Of a stretch of DNA of 64,000 nucleotides, positions 26,420-34,737 are shown piece after piece. This stretch comes from Pseudomonas sp. dw_612 (GTDB taxonomy: Bacteria > Pseudomonadota > Gammaproteobacteria > Pseudomonadales > Pseudomonadaceae): positions 62,001 to 126,000 of the forward strand of contig NZ_JAAVVC010000001.1 of assembly GCF_018449725.1 (NCBI RefSeq). The letters are read 5' to 3'. The translations under genes and the position numbers were made by a program. Below the pieces are notes generated by a model. It did not search any database and had not been told where the DNA came from. It was given only the letters and a program-made list of their open reading frames with translations. Position 1 is the first letter of the stretch. The number at the start of each line of letters is the position of its first letter.

Positions 26420-28106
26420 GATTGATCTCCTCGAGCGTAGTACGCCCCGCTTGCACCAGTTCCAGCGCCGACTCGCGCAACAGCCGCAAGCCACGTTTAC
26501 AGGCGTGGGCCTTGATTTTCGAAATCGGTTGGCGCTCGACGATCATTTGCCGCAACTCGTCGTCCAGGTGCAGCAGCTCGGCAATCGCCGTGCGCCCGCG
26601 ATACCCGGTGCCCCGGCAATGGCCGCAGCCCTTGCCATGCACAAACTGGTAATGACCGACCTGCTGCGGGTCGAGCCCGGAGGCTTGCAGTTCTTCCTCG
26701 GTCGGCTGGTGCGGGGCGCTGCAACTGGCGCACACCAGGCGAATCAACCGCTGAGCCAGCACTGCGTTGAGCGCCGAGACCAGGCTGTAGGGGTCGATTT
26801 CCATCTGCGTGAAGCGGCCGATCACGTCGAACACGTTGTTGGCGTGGATGGTGGTGAACACCAGGTGCCCGGTGAGGGCCGATTGCACGGCGATCTGCGC
26901 GGTGTCCGGGTCACGGATTTCACCGACCATGATCTTGTCCGGGTCGTGGCGCAGGATCGAACGCAAACCCCGGGCGAAGGTCAGGCCTTTCTTTTCATTC
27001 ACAGGGATTTGCAGGACGCCCGGCAGCTGGTATTCCACCGGGTCTTCGATGGTGATGATCTTGTCCACGCCGTGGTTGATCTCGGTGATCATCGCGTAGA
27101 GCGTGGTGGTCTTGCCGCTGCCGGTGGGGCCGGTCACGAGCACCATGCCGTAGGGTTCGGCGGCGAGCCGGCGCAGTTGCTTGAGGGTTTCTTCTTCGAA
27201 GCCCAGGGCCTGCAACTGCACGCCGCTGACTTTGTCCGCCAGGTCCTGTTTGTCCAGCACCCGCAGCACCGCGTCTTCGCCGAAAATGCTCGGCATGATC
27301 GACACCCGGAAGTCGATCTGCCGACCGCTGATGCCGATTTTGAAGCGCCCGTCCTGGGGCACGCGTTTTTCGCCGATGTCCAGCTCAGCCATGACCTTGA
27401 CCCGGGAAATCACTTGCTCGGCGAACTCGCTGCCCTGGATCTTGCTGATGTTGTTGAGCACGCCGTCGATGCGGTACTTGATCACCAGACCGCTGCCGGT
27501 AGTGCCCAAGTGGATGTCGCTGGCGTGCATTTTCAGCGCGTCGTAGAGGGTCGAGTTGACCAGTTTGACCACCACGCTCGCGTCTTCGCTGATGCTGGTC
27601 AGGGACAGGCTTTGCAGGTTGTCGATCTCGACGTTCGCGTCGGCCTGGGCGTTGAGCGACTCCACCGCGTGGAAGCTTTCTTCGTGACGGGCCAGGTAGG
27701 CTTTCAGGTCGTCGGCATGCACCAGATAGAGCGGCGCACCGTGCAGGCAATCGTCGATCCAGGCCAGGCGCGCGGTGTCGAACGGGTCGGCGAACACTCC
27801 GATGACTTCGTCGGCGTGGCGCAGCAGGATGAATTCGCGCTTGAGGCATTGGGCCAGGGTGACCCGGTCAAATACTGGAGTGGCCTGAAACAGCGTATCG
27901 GTGTCGAGCACCGGGTAATGCAGGGTCGCGCCGAGGCACTGGATAAAGGGCATGGGGGCCAGCTCGCACAACACCCCGAGGGCGTCCAGTACCCGTTCGC
28001 CGGAACTGGCGGCCCGGATCCGCGCCTGGGCCAATTGCTCACTGGAAAAGCGTGAAGGTGCAGAGTCCAACGGTGCCGGTTCGACGGCCAGTGATAGACG
28101 TTCCAT
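26400..28106 (-). CDS. gspE: type II secretion ATPase, GspE/PilB family
   Basis: A 568-residue hexameric motor protein. An N-terminal GspE_N/MshEN-like domain precedes the ATPase core: Walker A GPTGSGKTTTLY (about 326-337), Asp box ITIEDPVEYQ, Walker B IMVGEIRDPDTA and His box TGHLVFTTIHANN. A tetracysteine zinc motif (CASC ... CGHC, about 465-510) is present. It powers pseudopilus assembly at the inner membrane. It is the second gene of the sigma54-driven operon, 84 bases after the receiver gene, and the first machine component. GspF, its usual partner, is encoded 14 kb away at 42777-43964. Confidence 0.93.
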   Translation of the reverse strand: MERLSLAVEPAPLDSAPSRFSSEQLAQARIRAASSGERVLDALGVLCELAPMPFIQCLGATLHYPVLDTDTLFQATPVFDRVTLAQCLKREFILLRHADEVIGVFADPFDTARLAWIDDCLHGAPLYLVHADDLKAYLARHEESFHAVESLNAQADANVEIDNLQSLSLTSISEDASVVVKLVNSTLYDALKMHASDIHLGTTGSGLVIKYRIDGVLNNISKIQGSEFAEQVISRVKVMAELDIGEKRVPQDGRFKIGISGRQIDFRVSIMPSIFGEDAVLRVLDKQDLADKVSGVQLQALGFEEETLKQLRRLAAEPYGMVLVTGPTGSGKTTTLYAMITEINHGVDKIITIEDPVEYQLPGVLQIPVNEKKGLTFARGLRSILRHDPDKIMVGEIRDPDTAQIAVQSALTGHLVFTTIHANNVFDVIGRFTQMEIDPYSLVSALNAVLAQRLIRLVCASCSAPHQPTEEELQASGLDPQQVGHYQFVHGKGCGHCRGTGYRGRTAIAELLHLDDELRQMIVERQPISKIKAHACKRGLRLLRESALELVQAGRTTLEEINRVTFVS

Positions 28107-28190
28107 GGCTTGCTCTCCAACGCCGGGGGCTTAGAGCCCTGTCGGCGCGGCAGGCCATTGCGGCGGAAGCCGGAACGTCGTGTCGCGCCA

Positions 28191-28721
28191 TTACTCCCCG
28201 GTGAGCAATTGTTCGTCGTCCGGCGCCAGCGAGGCCGATGTTCGTCGGCGATCCGCCAGCACCCAACTGCCGTCGTACAACTGCAGCGGGAAACTCTCGG
28301 TCCTGCTCTGGCGTCGTTCGACAAAACCTTCAGAAGTGCTCACGCCTGCTTTGGCTTCGCGCTCCATCCCCAGAAGGTCGCAGACTGCACGGGCCAATTC
28401 CGCCAACGGAAAGGGTTTGAACAGGATATGGCTGACACCTAACTGTCGGGCCCGCTCACAGACTTCAGCGGTTGGGTGCCCGGTGATCAGCACAAAATGA
28501 CACTTCCTGTTCTGGCGGACGGCATCGAGCACCTCAAAGCCTTCCATATCCGGCAAGCGGTAATCGAACACCATCACATCAGGTGCAAAACGTTCGGCTT
28601 CACCGATTGCCATGGCACCGTCGTGAGCTATCCGGACTTCCAACGCTTGCGCCTGAAGGTAATCCTTGAGGTTTTCGGCAAGCAGTTGTTCGTCTTCGAC
28701 AACCAGTACTTTGTTTAACAA
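28191..28721 (-). CDS. stand-alone receiver (response regulator) protein heading the secretion operon
   Basis: A 176-residue protein with a complete receiver domain: VEDEQ acidic pocket, phospho-acceptor D53 (VFDYRLPD), T80 (LITGH) and K102 (FKPF). About 55 residues of tail follow with no recognisable DNA-binding or enzymatic domain. The N-terminus (LVVEDEQLLAENLKDYL) resembles that of the MnxR-like protein (LLVEDDELLAENIQTYL), so it could compete for or receive phosphate from the same kinases. The start is a TTG with GGAG upstream; no ATG fits. It is the first gene after the sigma54 promoter at 28789-28804. Role inferred: phosphate sink or direct control of the secretion machine. Confidence 0.82.
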   Translation of the reverse strand: MLNKVLVVEDEQLLAENLKDYLQAQALEVRIAHDGAMAIGEAERFAPDVMVFDYRLPDMEGFEVLDAVRQNRKCHFVLITGHPTAEVCERARQLGVSHILFKPFPLAELARAVCDLLGMEREAKAGVSTSEGFVERRQSRTESFPLQLYDGSWVLADRRRTSASLAPDDEQLLTGE

Positions 28722-28788
28722 GGTCGACTCCTTGAAACCGCAGGTCCGAGTACCGAGCCTGGTGGAGTGTGTGCCTTACAAGGGCTAA

Positions 28789-28804
28789 CGCACACTTCAT
28801 GCCA
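28789..28804 (-). promoter_or_regulatory. sigma54 promoter of the secretion/csgEFG operon
   Basis: TGGCATGAAGTGTGCG on the minus strand has GG (28803-28802) and GC (28791-28790) ten bases apart. The -24 box is near perfect, the -12 box is GTGC instead of TTGC. The first start codon is 69 bases downstream of the -12 GC. Confidence 0.7.
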
Positions 28805-28879
28805 GGCCGAGCGCCGGTATTTTTATCTGTTCATGTCCTTGAATTTGAAGACAATGCCAGGTCGTCCGGAATCCCCTCC

Positions 28880-28935
28880 CCCCAAAGGCGGGGAAGCGCA
28901 TGGATTGGCATTGAAGCTTTTCCCCAGTATTGGGG
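28880..28935. promoter_or_regulatory. tandem putative MnxR-type activator sites
   Basis: CCCCAAAGGCGGGG (28880-28893) and CCCCAGTATTGGGG (28922-28935) have centres 42 bases apart, about four helical turns, and lie 77 and 119 bases upstream of the promoter GG. The second is the exact reverse complement of the site at 12505-12518. Paired sites on one DNA face are usual for Fis-type sigma54 activators. Confidence 0.58.
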
Positions 28936-28943
28936 GGGAACGT

Positions 28944-29891
28944 TCAATCATCGTCAATCCGCTCGATTCGATTGCTGGATCGAAGTTGCGCCAGAACGTC
29001 TCGACGAGCCTGGGCCTTTTGCTGTCGGGCAAGGTAAACCCGGACTGTTTCAAGCCCCTGCTCCTCTGTGACATCGGTCGCCTCCTGGTGGTTCTGTAAA
29101 TAGATCAAATGCCAGCCAACCGGCGTGCGCACCGGATCACTGACTTGTCCCGGTCTCAAGGCGAACGCCGCCGCTTCGAATTCCGGCATCATGCGCCCGC
29201 GGGCAAAATAGCCCAATTCCCCGCCTGTACTGGCCGAAACGTCTTCGGAAGCGCTGCGGGCAACGCTGATAAAGTCCGCGCCTGCAGCAATTTGCACACG
29301 TAACTCCTCCAAGCGTAGTCGCGCGGCTTCAACTGTGGCGGCATCGGCGCCCTGGGGTACTTTGATCAGGATATGCCGGGCGTGGATTTGCTCGGGGCTG
29401 CTCATCTCGGCGCGGTGCTGTTCGAAGAATGCCTTGACCTGTTTTTCGTCCGGCTGCGCCACGCGGGTCAGGTCGGCGAAGACCTCCTGGGCGGCCAGTT
29501 CGCGGCGGGTGTATTCGGTAAAACCCGCCTCATCGAAACCGGAATCTTGCAGTTTGCGGGTGAACACCTCGGCGCCACCGATGGCCTGCCGGGTCAGTGC
29601 GACTTGGCTTTGCACGGTAGCGTCGCTGATCACCACCCCGCGCTTGACCGCTTCCTGCCACAACAGCTCTTTGTCGATCAGTGCATCCAGGGCCGCCTGA
29701 CGCAGTTGCTTGTAGGCCTTGGGATTGCGAATGCTGGCCACCGCCCGGCCCTGGTCTTCCAGGTATTCGGCGAAATACCGCTCCAGGCGAAACTCGGAAA
29801 TCTCCGCACCGTTGACCCGTGCGGCAACTGGCCCGTTATTACTGAAAGCCACGGGAACCCATAGCATCAGCAGCAACAGTAGCGTCTTCAT
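28944..29891 (-). CDS. exported parvulin-type peptidyl-prolyl isomerase (PpiC/SurA-like)
   Basis: A 315-residue protein: signal peptide LLLLMLWVPVAFS, a SurA-like N-terminal helical region, and one parvulin domain at about 165-270 with HARHILIKVP, GGELGYFARGRMMPEFEAAAFAL and TPVGWHLIYL. Such periplasmic foldases act on exported proteins. It is the last gene of the set running from the beta-propeller gene at 34693, ends close to the activator sites of the secretion operon, and may help fold the very large exported oxidase (inference). Confidence 0.88.
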   Translation of the reverse strand: MKTLLLLLMLWVPVAFSNNGPVAARVNGAEISEFRLERYFAEYLEDQGRAVASIRNPKAYKQLRQAALDALIDKELLWQEAVKRGVVISDATVQSQVALTRQAIGGAEVFTRKLQDSGFDEAGFTEYTRRELAAQEVFADLTRVAQPDEKQVKAFFEQHRAEMSSPEQIHARHILIKVPQGADAATVEAARLRLEELRVQIAAGADFISVARSASEDVSASTGGELGYFARGRMMPEFEAAAFALRPGQVSDPVRTPVGWHLIYLQNHQEATDVTEEQGLETVRVYLARQQKAQARRDVLAQLRSSNRIERIDDD

Positions 29892-29906
29892 GATCGAAGC
29901 CTCCGT

Positions 29907-31448
29907 TCAGGGTGTAGCGGCAATGGGTTTGTAGGGCGCAACCAGGTAAAAGCGCTGGTCGGACAGGTCCACGGTGACGATATGCGCGCCGTTCAGGCCC
30001 AGGCGCCGGCCGGGGCCGAAGCTGATCAGCGGGGTCAGCCCGGTGTCGAAGTCGTGCAGGCCTTCGAGGGCATCGATGAGCTTTTCGCGGCTGGCATCGC
30101 GCCCGGCCTGCTTCATGCCTTCGCTGAACAGCAGCATCGAACTGAACGCGCCCACTTGCAGCACCGCGTGTTCGCCGCCGAGGCCCTGATGTTCGCGCAA
30201 CAACGTCAGGGCCGTGCGCCCGGACGGGGTCCAGTCGCTGGGCACGAACGGATAGGCGAGGAATATCCGCCGGGAAAACCCGTTGGGCACCTGCAGCAAA
30301 TCCCCCGCCACCTGGTTCGACGCGGCAAACAGGTAAGGCACCTGCCCCGCGGTCTGCAAGCGTTCGGCCAAGCGACTGAAGCCACCGCCGCTGCCCAGGT
30401 AAAACACCGAACGCGACCCCAACGGCAACTCGTCCTGGGCCGAGTCGTAGGCTTGCAACCGCACGTCCTGCCAGGCGTGAGCCTGCAAATACTGGCCGAG
30501 GTTCTGCGCCGCCAGTCGCTGGCCGGGGTCATTCGGGTAGGCAATCAGCGTCGGCCCCGGCAGCACCCGCAGACTGTCGGTGGCGAAATTGGCCAGGGCG
30601 ATCAGTTGCTCGCGCAAGCCGGGCAACGGTTCGAAAATCTGCCGACTGGCCTGGGCCGTGCCGAGCAGCGACAGCGGTCCGATCAGCGGCACCCCGGCCC
30701 GTTCCAGGCGGGCGGCCAGTTCGCTGTCCAGCGCCGGGACCAACGGCGCGATCAGGGCGAACACTTGCTCCTGGTCGATCAAGCGGTCGAGGGCCTGCTC
30801 GGCACTGGCGCGGTCCGGGCCGGGATCAAGGATCGTCAGGCGCAGCGTTCGACCGTGGATGCCACCCGCCCCGTTGATCCGCGCCACGCTGCCCTGGAGC
30901 ACCGCCGCCACCGTCGCGCCCTCCTCGCTCAACGGTCCGTGACTCGGTAACAAAGTGCCCAGGTGCAAGCTGTCGGCGCTCAAGCCTGGATCGCGATCAT
31001 CGGCCAGACGCTTAAGGTAAGCGCTGAGGTCCCGTTGATCCTTCATCGACAGCAAGAACCGTGGCATGGCCGGGTCGAGCCGATTGTTGCCGGGGTCGCG
31101 TCCTAGCTGAATCGCCCGGGCCAGCGTGCCTTCGGTGTAGGCCGGGTAATCGCGACCATTGACCTGTTGCTGGCCATACACGCTGCTGAGTCGCGACCAG
31201 TTCAGGTCCGGCGGTCGCACCCCGCCCTCCGCCCGGCCCTGGCCATCGGCGCCGTGGCAATTGGCGCACGGCAGGCTGCTGGCCGGCAGCAGGATATCCG
31301 CCGCACCGACCCTGGCCATGACCGGCTCGCCGCTGCCTGACAACCCTTCGCGGTACAGGCGCTTGCCCGCACTTTCGCTGGGGCTCAGCGGCAACGCGCT
31401 GGCGCTCAGGCTGACGCTGGCGAGAAGGATCAGGAGGGCACGTTTCAT
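29907..31448 (-). CDS. cytochrome c domain fused to a branched-chain-type periplasmic binding protein
   Basis: A 513-residue exported protein. After the signal peptide (ending near ASA) a cytochrome c domain has heme site CANCH (61-65) and a likely distal methionine in PAMPRFLLSMKDQRDL. From about 155 a type 1 periplasmic-binding fold follows (Leu/Ile/Val-binding type): GTLLPSHGPLSEEGATVAA, RINGAGGIHGRTLRL, and later FAASNQVAGDLLQV and DALEGLHDFDTG. PBP modules with attached cytochrome c occur in periplasmic redox sensing and alcohol or metal oxidation clusters, but this exact protein is not one I can name. It lies between the parvulin and two SCO genes in the mnx block. A role in taking electrons from the oxidase or sensing a small ligand is inference. 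Confidence 0.85.
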   Translation of the reverse strand: MKRALLILLASVSLSASALPLSPSESAGKRLYREGLSGSGEPVMARVGAADILLPASSLPCANCHGADGQGRAEGGVRPPDLNWSRLSSVYGQQQVNGRDYPAYTEGTLARAIQLGRDPGNNRLDPAMPRFLLSMKDQRDLSAYLKRLADDRDPGLSADSLHLGTLLPSHGPLSEEGATVAAVLQGSVARINGAGGIHGRTLRLTILDPGPDRASAEQALDRLIDQEQVFALIAPLVPALDSELAARLERAGVPLIGPLSLLGTAQASRQIFEPLPGLREQLIALANFATDSLRVLPGPTLIAYPNDPGQRLAAQNLGQYLQAHAWQDVRLQAYDSAQDELPLGSRSVFYLGSGGGFSRLAERLQTAGQVPYLFAASNQVAGDLLQVPNGFSRRIFLAYPFVPSDWTPSGRTALTLLREHQGLGGEHAVLQVGAFSSMLLFSEGMKQAGRDASREKLIDALEGLHDFDTGLTPLISFGPGRRLGLNGAHIVTVDLSDQRFYLVAPYKPIAATP

Positions 31449-31457
31449 GGCCCGGAC

Positions 31458-32078
31458 TCAGCGACCGGCCACGGGCATTGTCAGCAGTTGCAAGCGCTGG
31501 GCAATGGCGGCGGCCGGGGCATCGGGACGGATCTTGCTCCAGCGTTTGTTGGCCACGTCACCCACAATCAGTTGCGTGGAATGTTGCTCGGGCGTCGGCA
31601 CGATCTGGCCGATGCGGCCCAGGACCAGCTCCATTTGCGCCTTGTCGCCGGTAAGAAAAAGCCAGTGGGGACCATCGACACCCTGCTTCAAGGTGTAAGC
31701 CTTGAGCACCGCCGGGGTGTCCCGCAGCGGATCACTGGTAAGGGAAATAAAGGTGATGCCGTCGGCCTTGTCGCCCAGCACTTCGCGCACTTCCTTGAGT
31801 TTGCGGGTGATCAGCGGGCAGGCATCGGTGCAACTGGTGAAGATCACGTTCAGCAGCACCACGCGGTTTTGCAGGGCATCGCTGTAGAAACGCAGGGTGT
31901 TGCCGTTCTGGTCCTGCAACGGCGTGTCGGTGAACCAGGTTTTCGCATCGCGGGTGCCGGTTGCCGGTGCGGCGGCGGCCACGATTGGCGTCGGCTCTTC
32001 GTGCCTTTCGTGGGAAAACGCCAGAAAACTGATCACGCAAAAGCACATGGTCAGGAAGATCAAAATGAGGGCTTTCAT
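31458..32078 (-). CDS. SCO1/SenC family copper protein
   Basis: A 206-residue membrane-anchored periplasmic protein: N-terminal hydrophobic segment LILIFLTMCFCVISFLAF, then a thioredoxin-like SCO domain with copper cysteines C83 and C87 in IFTSCTDACP and a later histidine in EQHSTQLIVGD. It has the same motif order as the SCO domain of the protein at 6629-7675. The ATG overlaps the stop of the next upstream SCO gene (ATGA). Two SCO proteins in tandem next to mnxG suggest stepwise copper delivery to that oxidase (inference). Confidence 0.9.
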   Translation of the reverse strand: MKALILIFLTMCFCVISFLAFSHERHEEPTPIVAAAAPATGTRDAKTWFTDTPLQDQNGNTLRFYSDALQNRVVLLNVIFTSCTDACPLITRKLKEVREVLGDKADGITFISLTSDPLRDTPAVLKAYTLKQGVDGPHWLFLTGDKAQMELVLGRIGQIVPTPEQHSTQLIVGDVANKRWSKIRPDAPAAAIAQRLQLLTMPVAGR

Positions 32079-32728
32079 GGCTGGTTCTCCATGGCGATCG
32101 CGGTGTGTTTGGCGTGGGCGTTGCGCTGGCCGCTGAGTTTTTCCACTTCACGGGTCAGTACCGTTGGGTCGGTGAAGCCGTAATAGCGGGTCCAGTGGCG
32201 GCTGTTGCCGTCGCCCACCATGATCAACGGCGCATGGTTCTTGAAGTCGCCGCTGAAGGTGCCGAGGCCCTTGAGGGTTTCGGTCACCGATTGCGGAGTG
32301 CCGGTGAGCCAGCTCCAGCCCGGACCGTTCTGGAAGCTGCGGGCGTAATCGTTCAGGCGTTTGGGGTCATCCCGTTGTGGGTCGATGCTGATCGACACCA
32401 GTTGCACCTCTTTGCCGACCCGGGCGCCGAGTTGTTTCTGCACCTTGCCCATGATCGACGACACCACCGGGCACACCGTGGTGCAACTGGTGTAGATGAA
32501 GCCCATGACCACGATTTTGTTGCTGATCAGGTCTTTTTCCAGGCGTACCGCTTTGCCGTTCTGGTCCACCAGTGCGACGTCGGCGAATTTCACCTGGGCG
32601 CTTTCCTGGGTCTTGGCCGGCGGCGCGTTGTGCCCGGCATGTTCATCTGCCGAATGCGCCAGAACCTGGCTGATGCCGGTGGCCAACAGGCAGAACGTCA
32701 ACAAGCCACGGTGTGCGAATCGGTTCAT
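32075..32728 (-). CDS. SCO1/SenC family copper protein
   Basis: A 217-residue exported protein: signal peptide LLTFCLLATGISQVLA followed by a His-rich stretch (HSADEHAGHN, possible extra metal site). The SCO domain has C82 and C86 in YTSCTTVCP and the ligand histidine in NHAPLIMVGD. The second of two adjacent SCO genes, it differs from its neighbour in the motif flanks, so this is not a recent duplication. It is translationally coupled to the following SCO gene. Confidence 0.9.
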   Translation of the reverse strand: MNRFAHRGLLTFCLLATGISQVLAHSADEHAGHNAPPAKTQESAQVKFADVALVDQNGKAVRLEKDLISNKIVVMGFIYTSCTTVCPVVSSIMGKVQKQLGARVGKEVQLVSISIDPQRDDPKRLNDYARSFQNGPGWSWLTGTPQSVTETLKGLGTFSGDFKNHAPLIMVGDGNSRHWTRYYGFTDPTVLTREVEKLSGQRNAHAKHTAIAMENQP

Positions 32729-32740
32729 GTCGGTTTCCTC

Positions 32741-34693
32741 TCAATGTGCATCGCCGGGCAGTACCCGAACGCTGGCAAAGGTCTTGTCATCGAAACTCGC
32801 GCCCAGGGACGTCGCGCGCACATGCAGGTACCAGGCGCCACTCTGGTCGAGGGTCACCGGCGCTTCATACACGCCGTTGCCGACGTCCAGCGCCGCCACT
32901 TCCTGGGCCCGGGACGTCGGGGCGCGGAAGTAGCGCACCTGCACGTCCTTGACCCCGCTGCGTTGGGTTTTCTGCTTGCCCTCGACGATGCGAAAGCGCA
33001 CGACATAGGGGTCGCCCACGCCGGCCGTGAATTTATCGAGCATGAATTCCACTTTCGGCAGGCCGGGATGCAGAGCGAAGGCTTTGTCCGGTTCCACCAG
33101 GGCGCTGAAGCAGTGAATGATGTTCGGTTGGTTAAGCAGGAACGCCACGTCGAAGCGCCCGGCCTGGGGCAGTTTGATCCGCGCGCTGTACAGCCCCGGC
33201 TCGACTTCCCGCAGGCTGCGGTCGATGACCATCGCTGCCCGCGCCACTTGCCCGCGATTGGGGTAACCGGACATCGGCGCGTTCATGCCTTCGGCGTAGA
33301 AGTAGGTGGTGTTGTCCACCGGGTTGACCACGAACACCGCGTTGTCATCCCGCGATACCGCCAGGCTCGACGCCAGCGGCAGATCACCGGCCAGCCGTGG
33401 CGCCTGGGGCCCGGCTTCGAAGCCCTGGCTGATGGGCGTGCGACCTTCGCCGAGGGATGCCAGGTTGATCATCGTGACCTTGGCCGAAGCCAGTCCGCGC
33501 ACGTAGGCGTAGGCCTTGGTGAACACAACCTGGTAAGGCTCGGCGGAGACGTCGATGGAGTGGATACGCGCGTCGGTGGCGGCGTCGATGACCTCGACGC
33601 GGTTTTCCAGGGTGTTGAGCACCATGCCAAAACGGCCGTCGGCGCTGAAGCCCATCGGCCCGAGGCCCTGACTCAGTTTGATCACCCGGCGCACCGCCAG
33701 GCTGCCGGTATCGACCACGGTCACGCTGCCGTCCTGGCCATCGGCGACGTACACCGCTTGAGACAGCGGCGAGTACGCCACCGACAATGGGTGGGGGCCG
33801 GTCTTGAGCTGTTGGCTGATGGTCAGGCTGGCGATGTCGATGATGCTGAGGGTGCCGTCGTCGCGGTTGGTGACGAAGGCATGGCGACTGTCTTTGCTGA
33901 AAGCGATTTCGTGGTGACCGCGTCCGGTGGCGAGGTGTTTGAGGGTTTTGAGGCTGCGGCTGTCGATTACGGTGACGCCGGATTGTTCGGCGGTTTTTGC
34001 ATTGTTGCCGACCCACAGCAGACGCTCGTCCGGTTGCAGGGCCACACGTACCGGGTTGTCGCCAGCGGCGAGTGAATCGATCAGTTTGAATTGTTCGCTG
34101 TCGATGACCGCCACTTCGCCCGCGGTGGGCATCGAGATGAACACGCGTTTGTTGTCTTTAGTGGTGACCCAATCCATCGGCGCTTGCTTGAGATCGATGC
34201 GGGCCATGGTGCTGGTGATGCCGCCGACCGACACCGATGGATCGACCACCGAGACGCTGGCATCGCGGTTCATCACCAGCAGAAAGTAGCTGTTCAAGTC
34301 GAGCATCGGCCGCGCACCGATACTGGATTTGAGAAACACCCCGACCCGGGATTTGCAGCTCTGTTCACGGCCCTGGGCCTGGTCGGCGGCGACGGTTTCC
34401 GGGTCGAGCCAGGCGCCGGGATTCACCCCCGACAGCGGTTGGCCCGAGTTGCTGTCACGGACCCGGAACTGCACGTCGGCAAACCCGCCTTCGCGCAGCA
34501 CACCGTCCTCGGCCAGCGCCTGCACCTTAAAGTCCACCGCCACCCCATCACGGGCCAACGACTGCCCGCTCCAGGTATCCGGCAGCGCGACCTCGCTGAG
34601 CATCGTCGGCGGCGCCGTGCGCCAGATGCCTAGCCACAGCAGCACCACCGCGACAACCAGCGCACACCCGGCGACTCTTATTGTTCTGCTCAT
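32741..34693 (-). CDS. membrane-anchored YVTN-type beta-propeller protein
   Basis: A 650-residue protein with an N-terminal membrane anchor (VAGCALVVAVVLLWLGIW). From about 140 to 470 there are at least six repeats of the YVTN/YncE type (for example KRVFISMPTAGEVAVIDSE, RLLWVGNNAKT, HAFVTNRDDGTLSIIDI, QAVYVADGQDGSVTVVDTG). The C-terminal 170 residues look like an Ig-like/YtkA-type domain (GRFDVAFLLNQPNIIHCF; YEAPVTLDQSGAWYLHVRA). Propellers of this type act as periplasmic scaffolds or metal/electron-transfer partners. The start is the ATG at 34693 (GGGAG upstream). It is the first gene after the repeat-filled gap behind mnxG, on the same strand. Confidence 0.85.
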   Translation of the reverse strand: MSRTIRVAGCALVVAVVLLWLGIWRTAPPTMLSEVALPDTWSGQSLARDGVAVDFKVQALAEDGVLREGGFADVQFRVRDSNSGQPLSGVNPGAWLDPETVAADQAQGREQSCKSRVGVFLKSSIGARPMLDLNSYFLLVMNRDASVSVVDPSVSVGGITSTMARIDLKQAPMDWVTTKDNKRVFISMPTAGEVAVIDSEQFKLIDSLAAGDNPVRVALQPDERLLWVGNNAKTAEQSGVTVIDSRSLKTLKHLATGRGHHEIAFSKDSRHAFVTNRDDGTLSIIDIASLTISQQLKTGPHPLSVAYSPLSQAVYVADGQDGSVTVVDTGSLAVRRVIKLSQGLGPMGFSADGRFGMVLNTLENRVEVIDAATDARIHSIDVSAEPYQVVFTKAYAYVRGLASAKVTMINLASLGEGRTPISQGFEAGPQAPRLAGDLPLASSLAVSRDDNAVFVVNPVDNTTYFYAEGMNAPMSGYPNRGQVARAAMVIDRSLREVEPGLYSARIKLPQAGRFDVAFLLNQPNIIHCFSALVEPDKAFALHPGLPKVEFMLDKFTAGVGDPYVVRFRIVEGKQKTQRSGVKDVQVRYFRAPTSRAQEVAALDVGNGVYEAPVTLDQSGAWYLHVRATSLGASFDDKTFASVRVLPGDAH

Positions 34694-34737
34694 CACGCGT
34701 CTCCCTTACCCGTCTGTGCCTGCCACACCGGTCCCCT

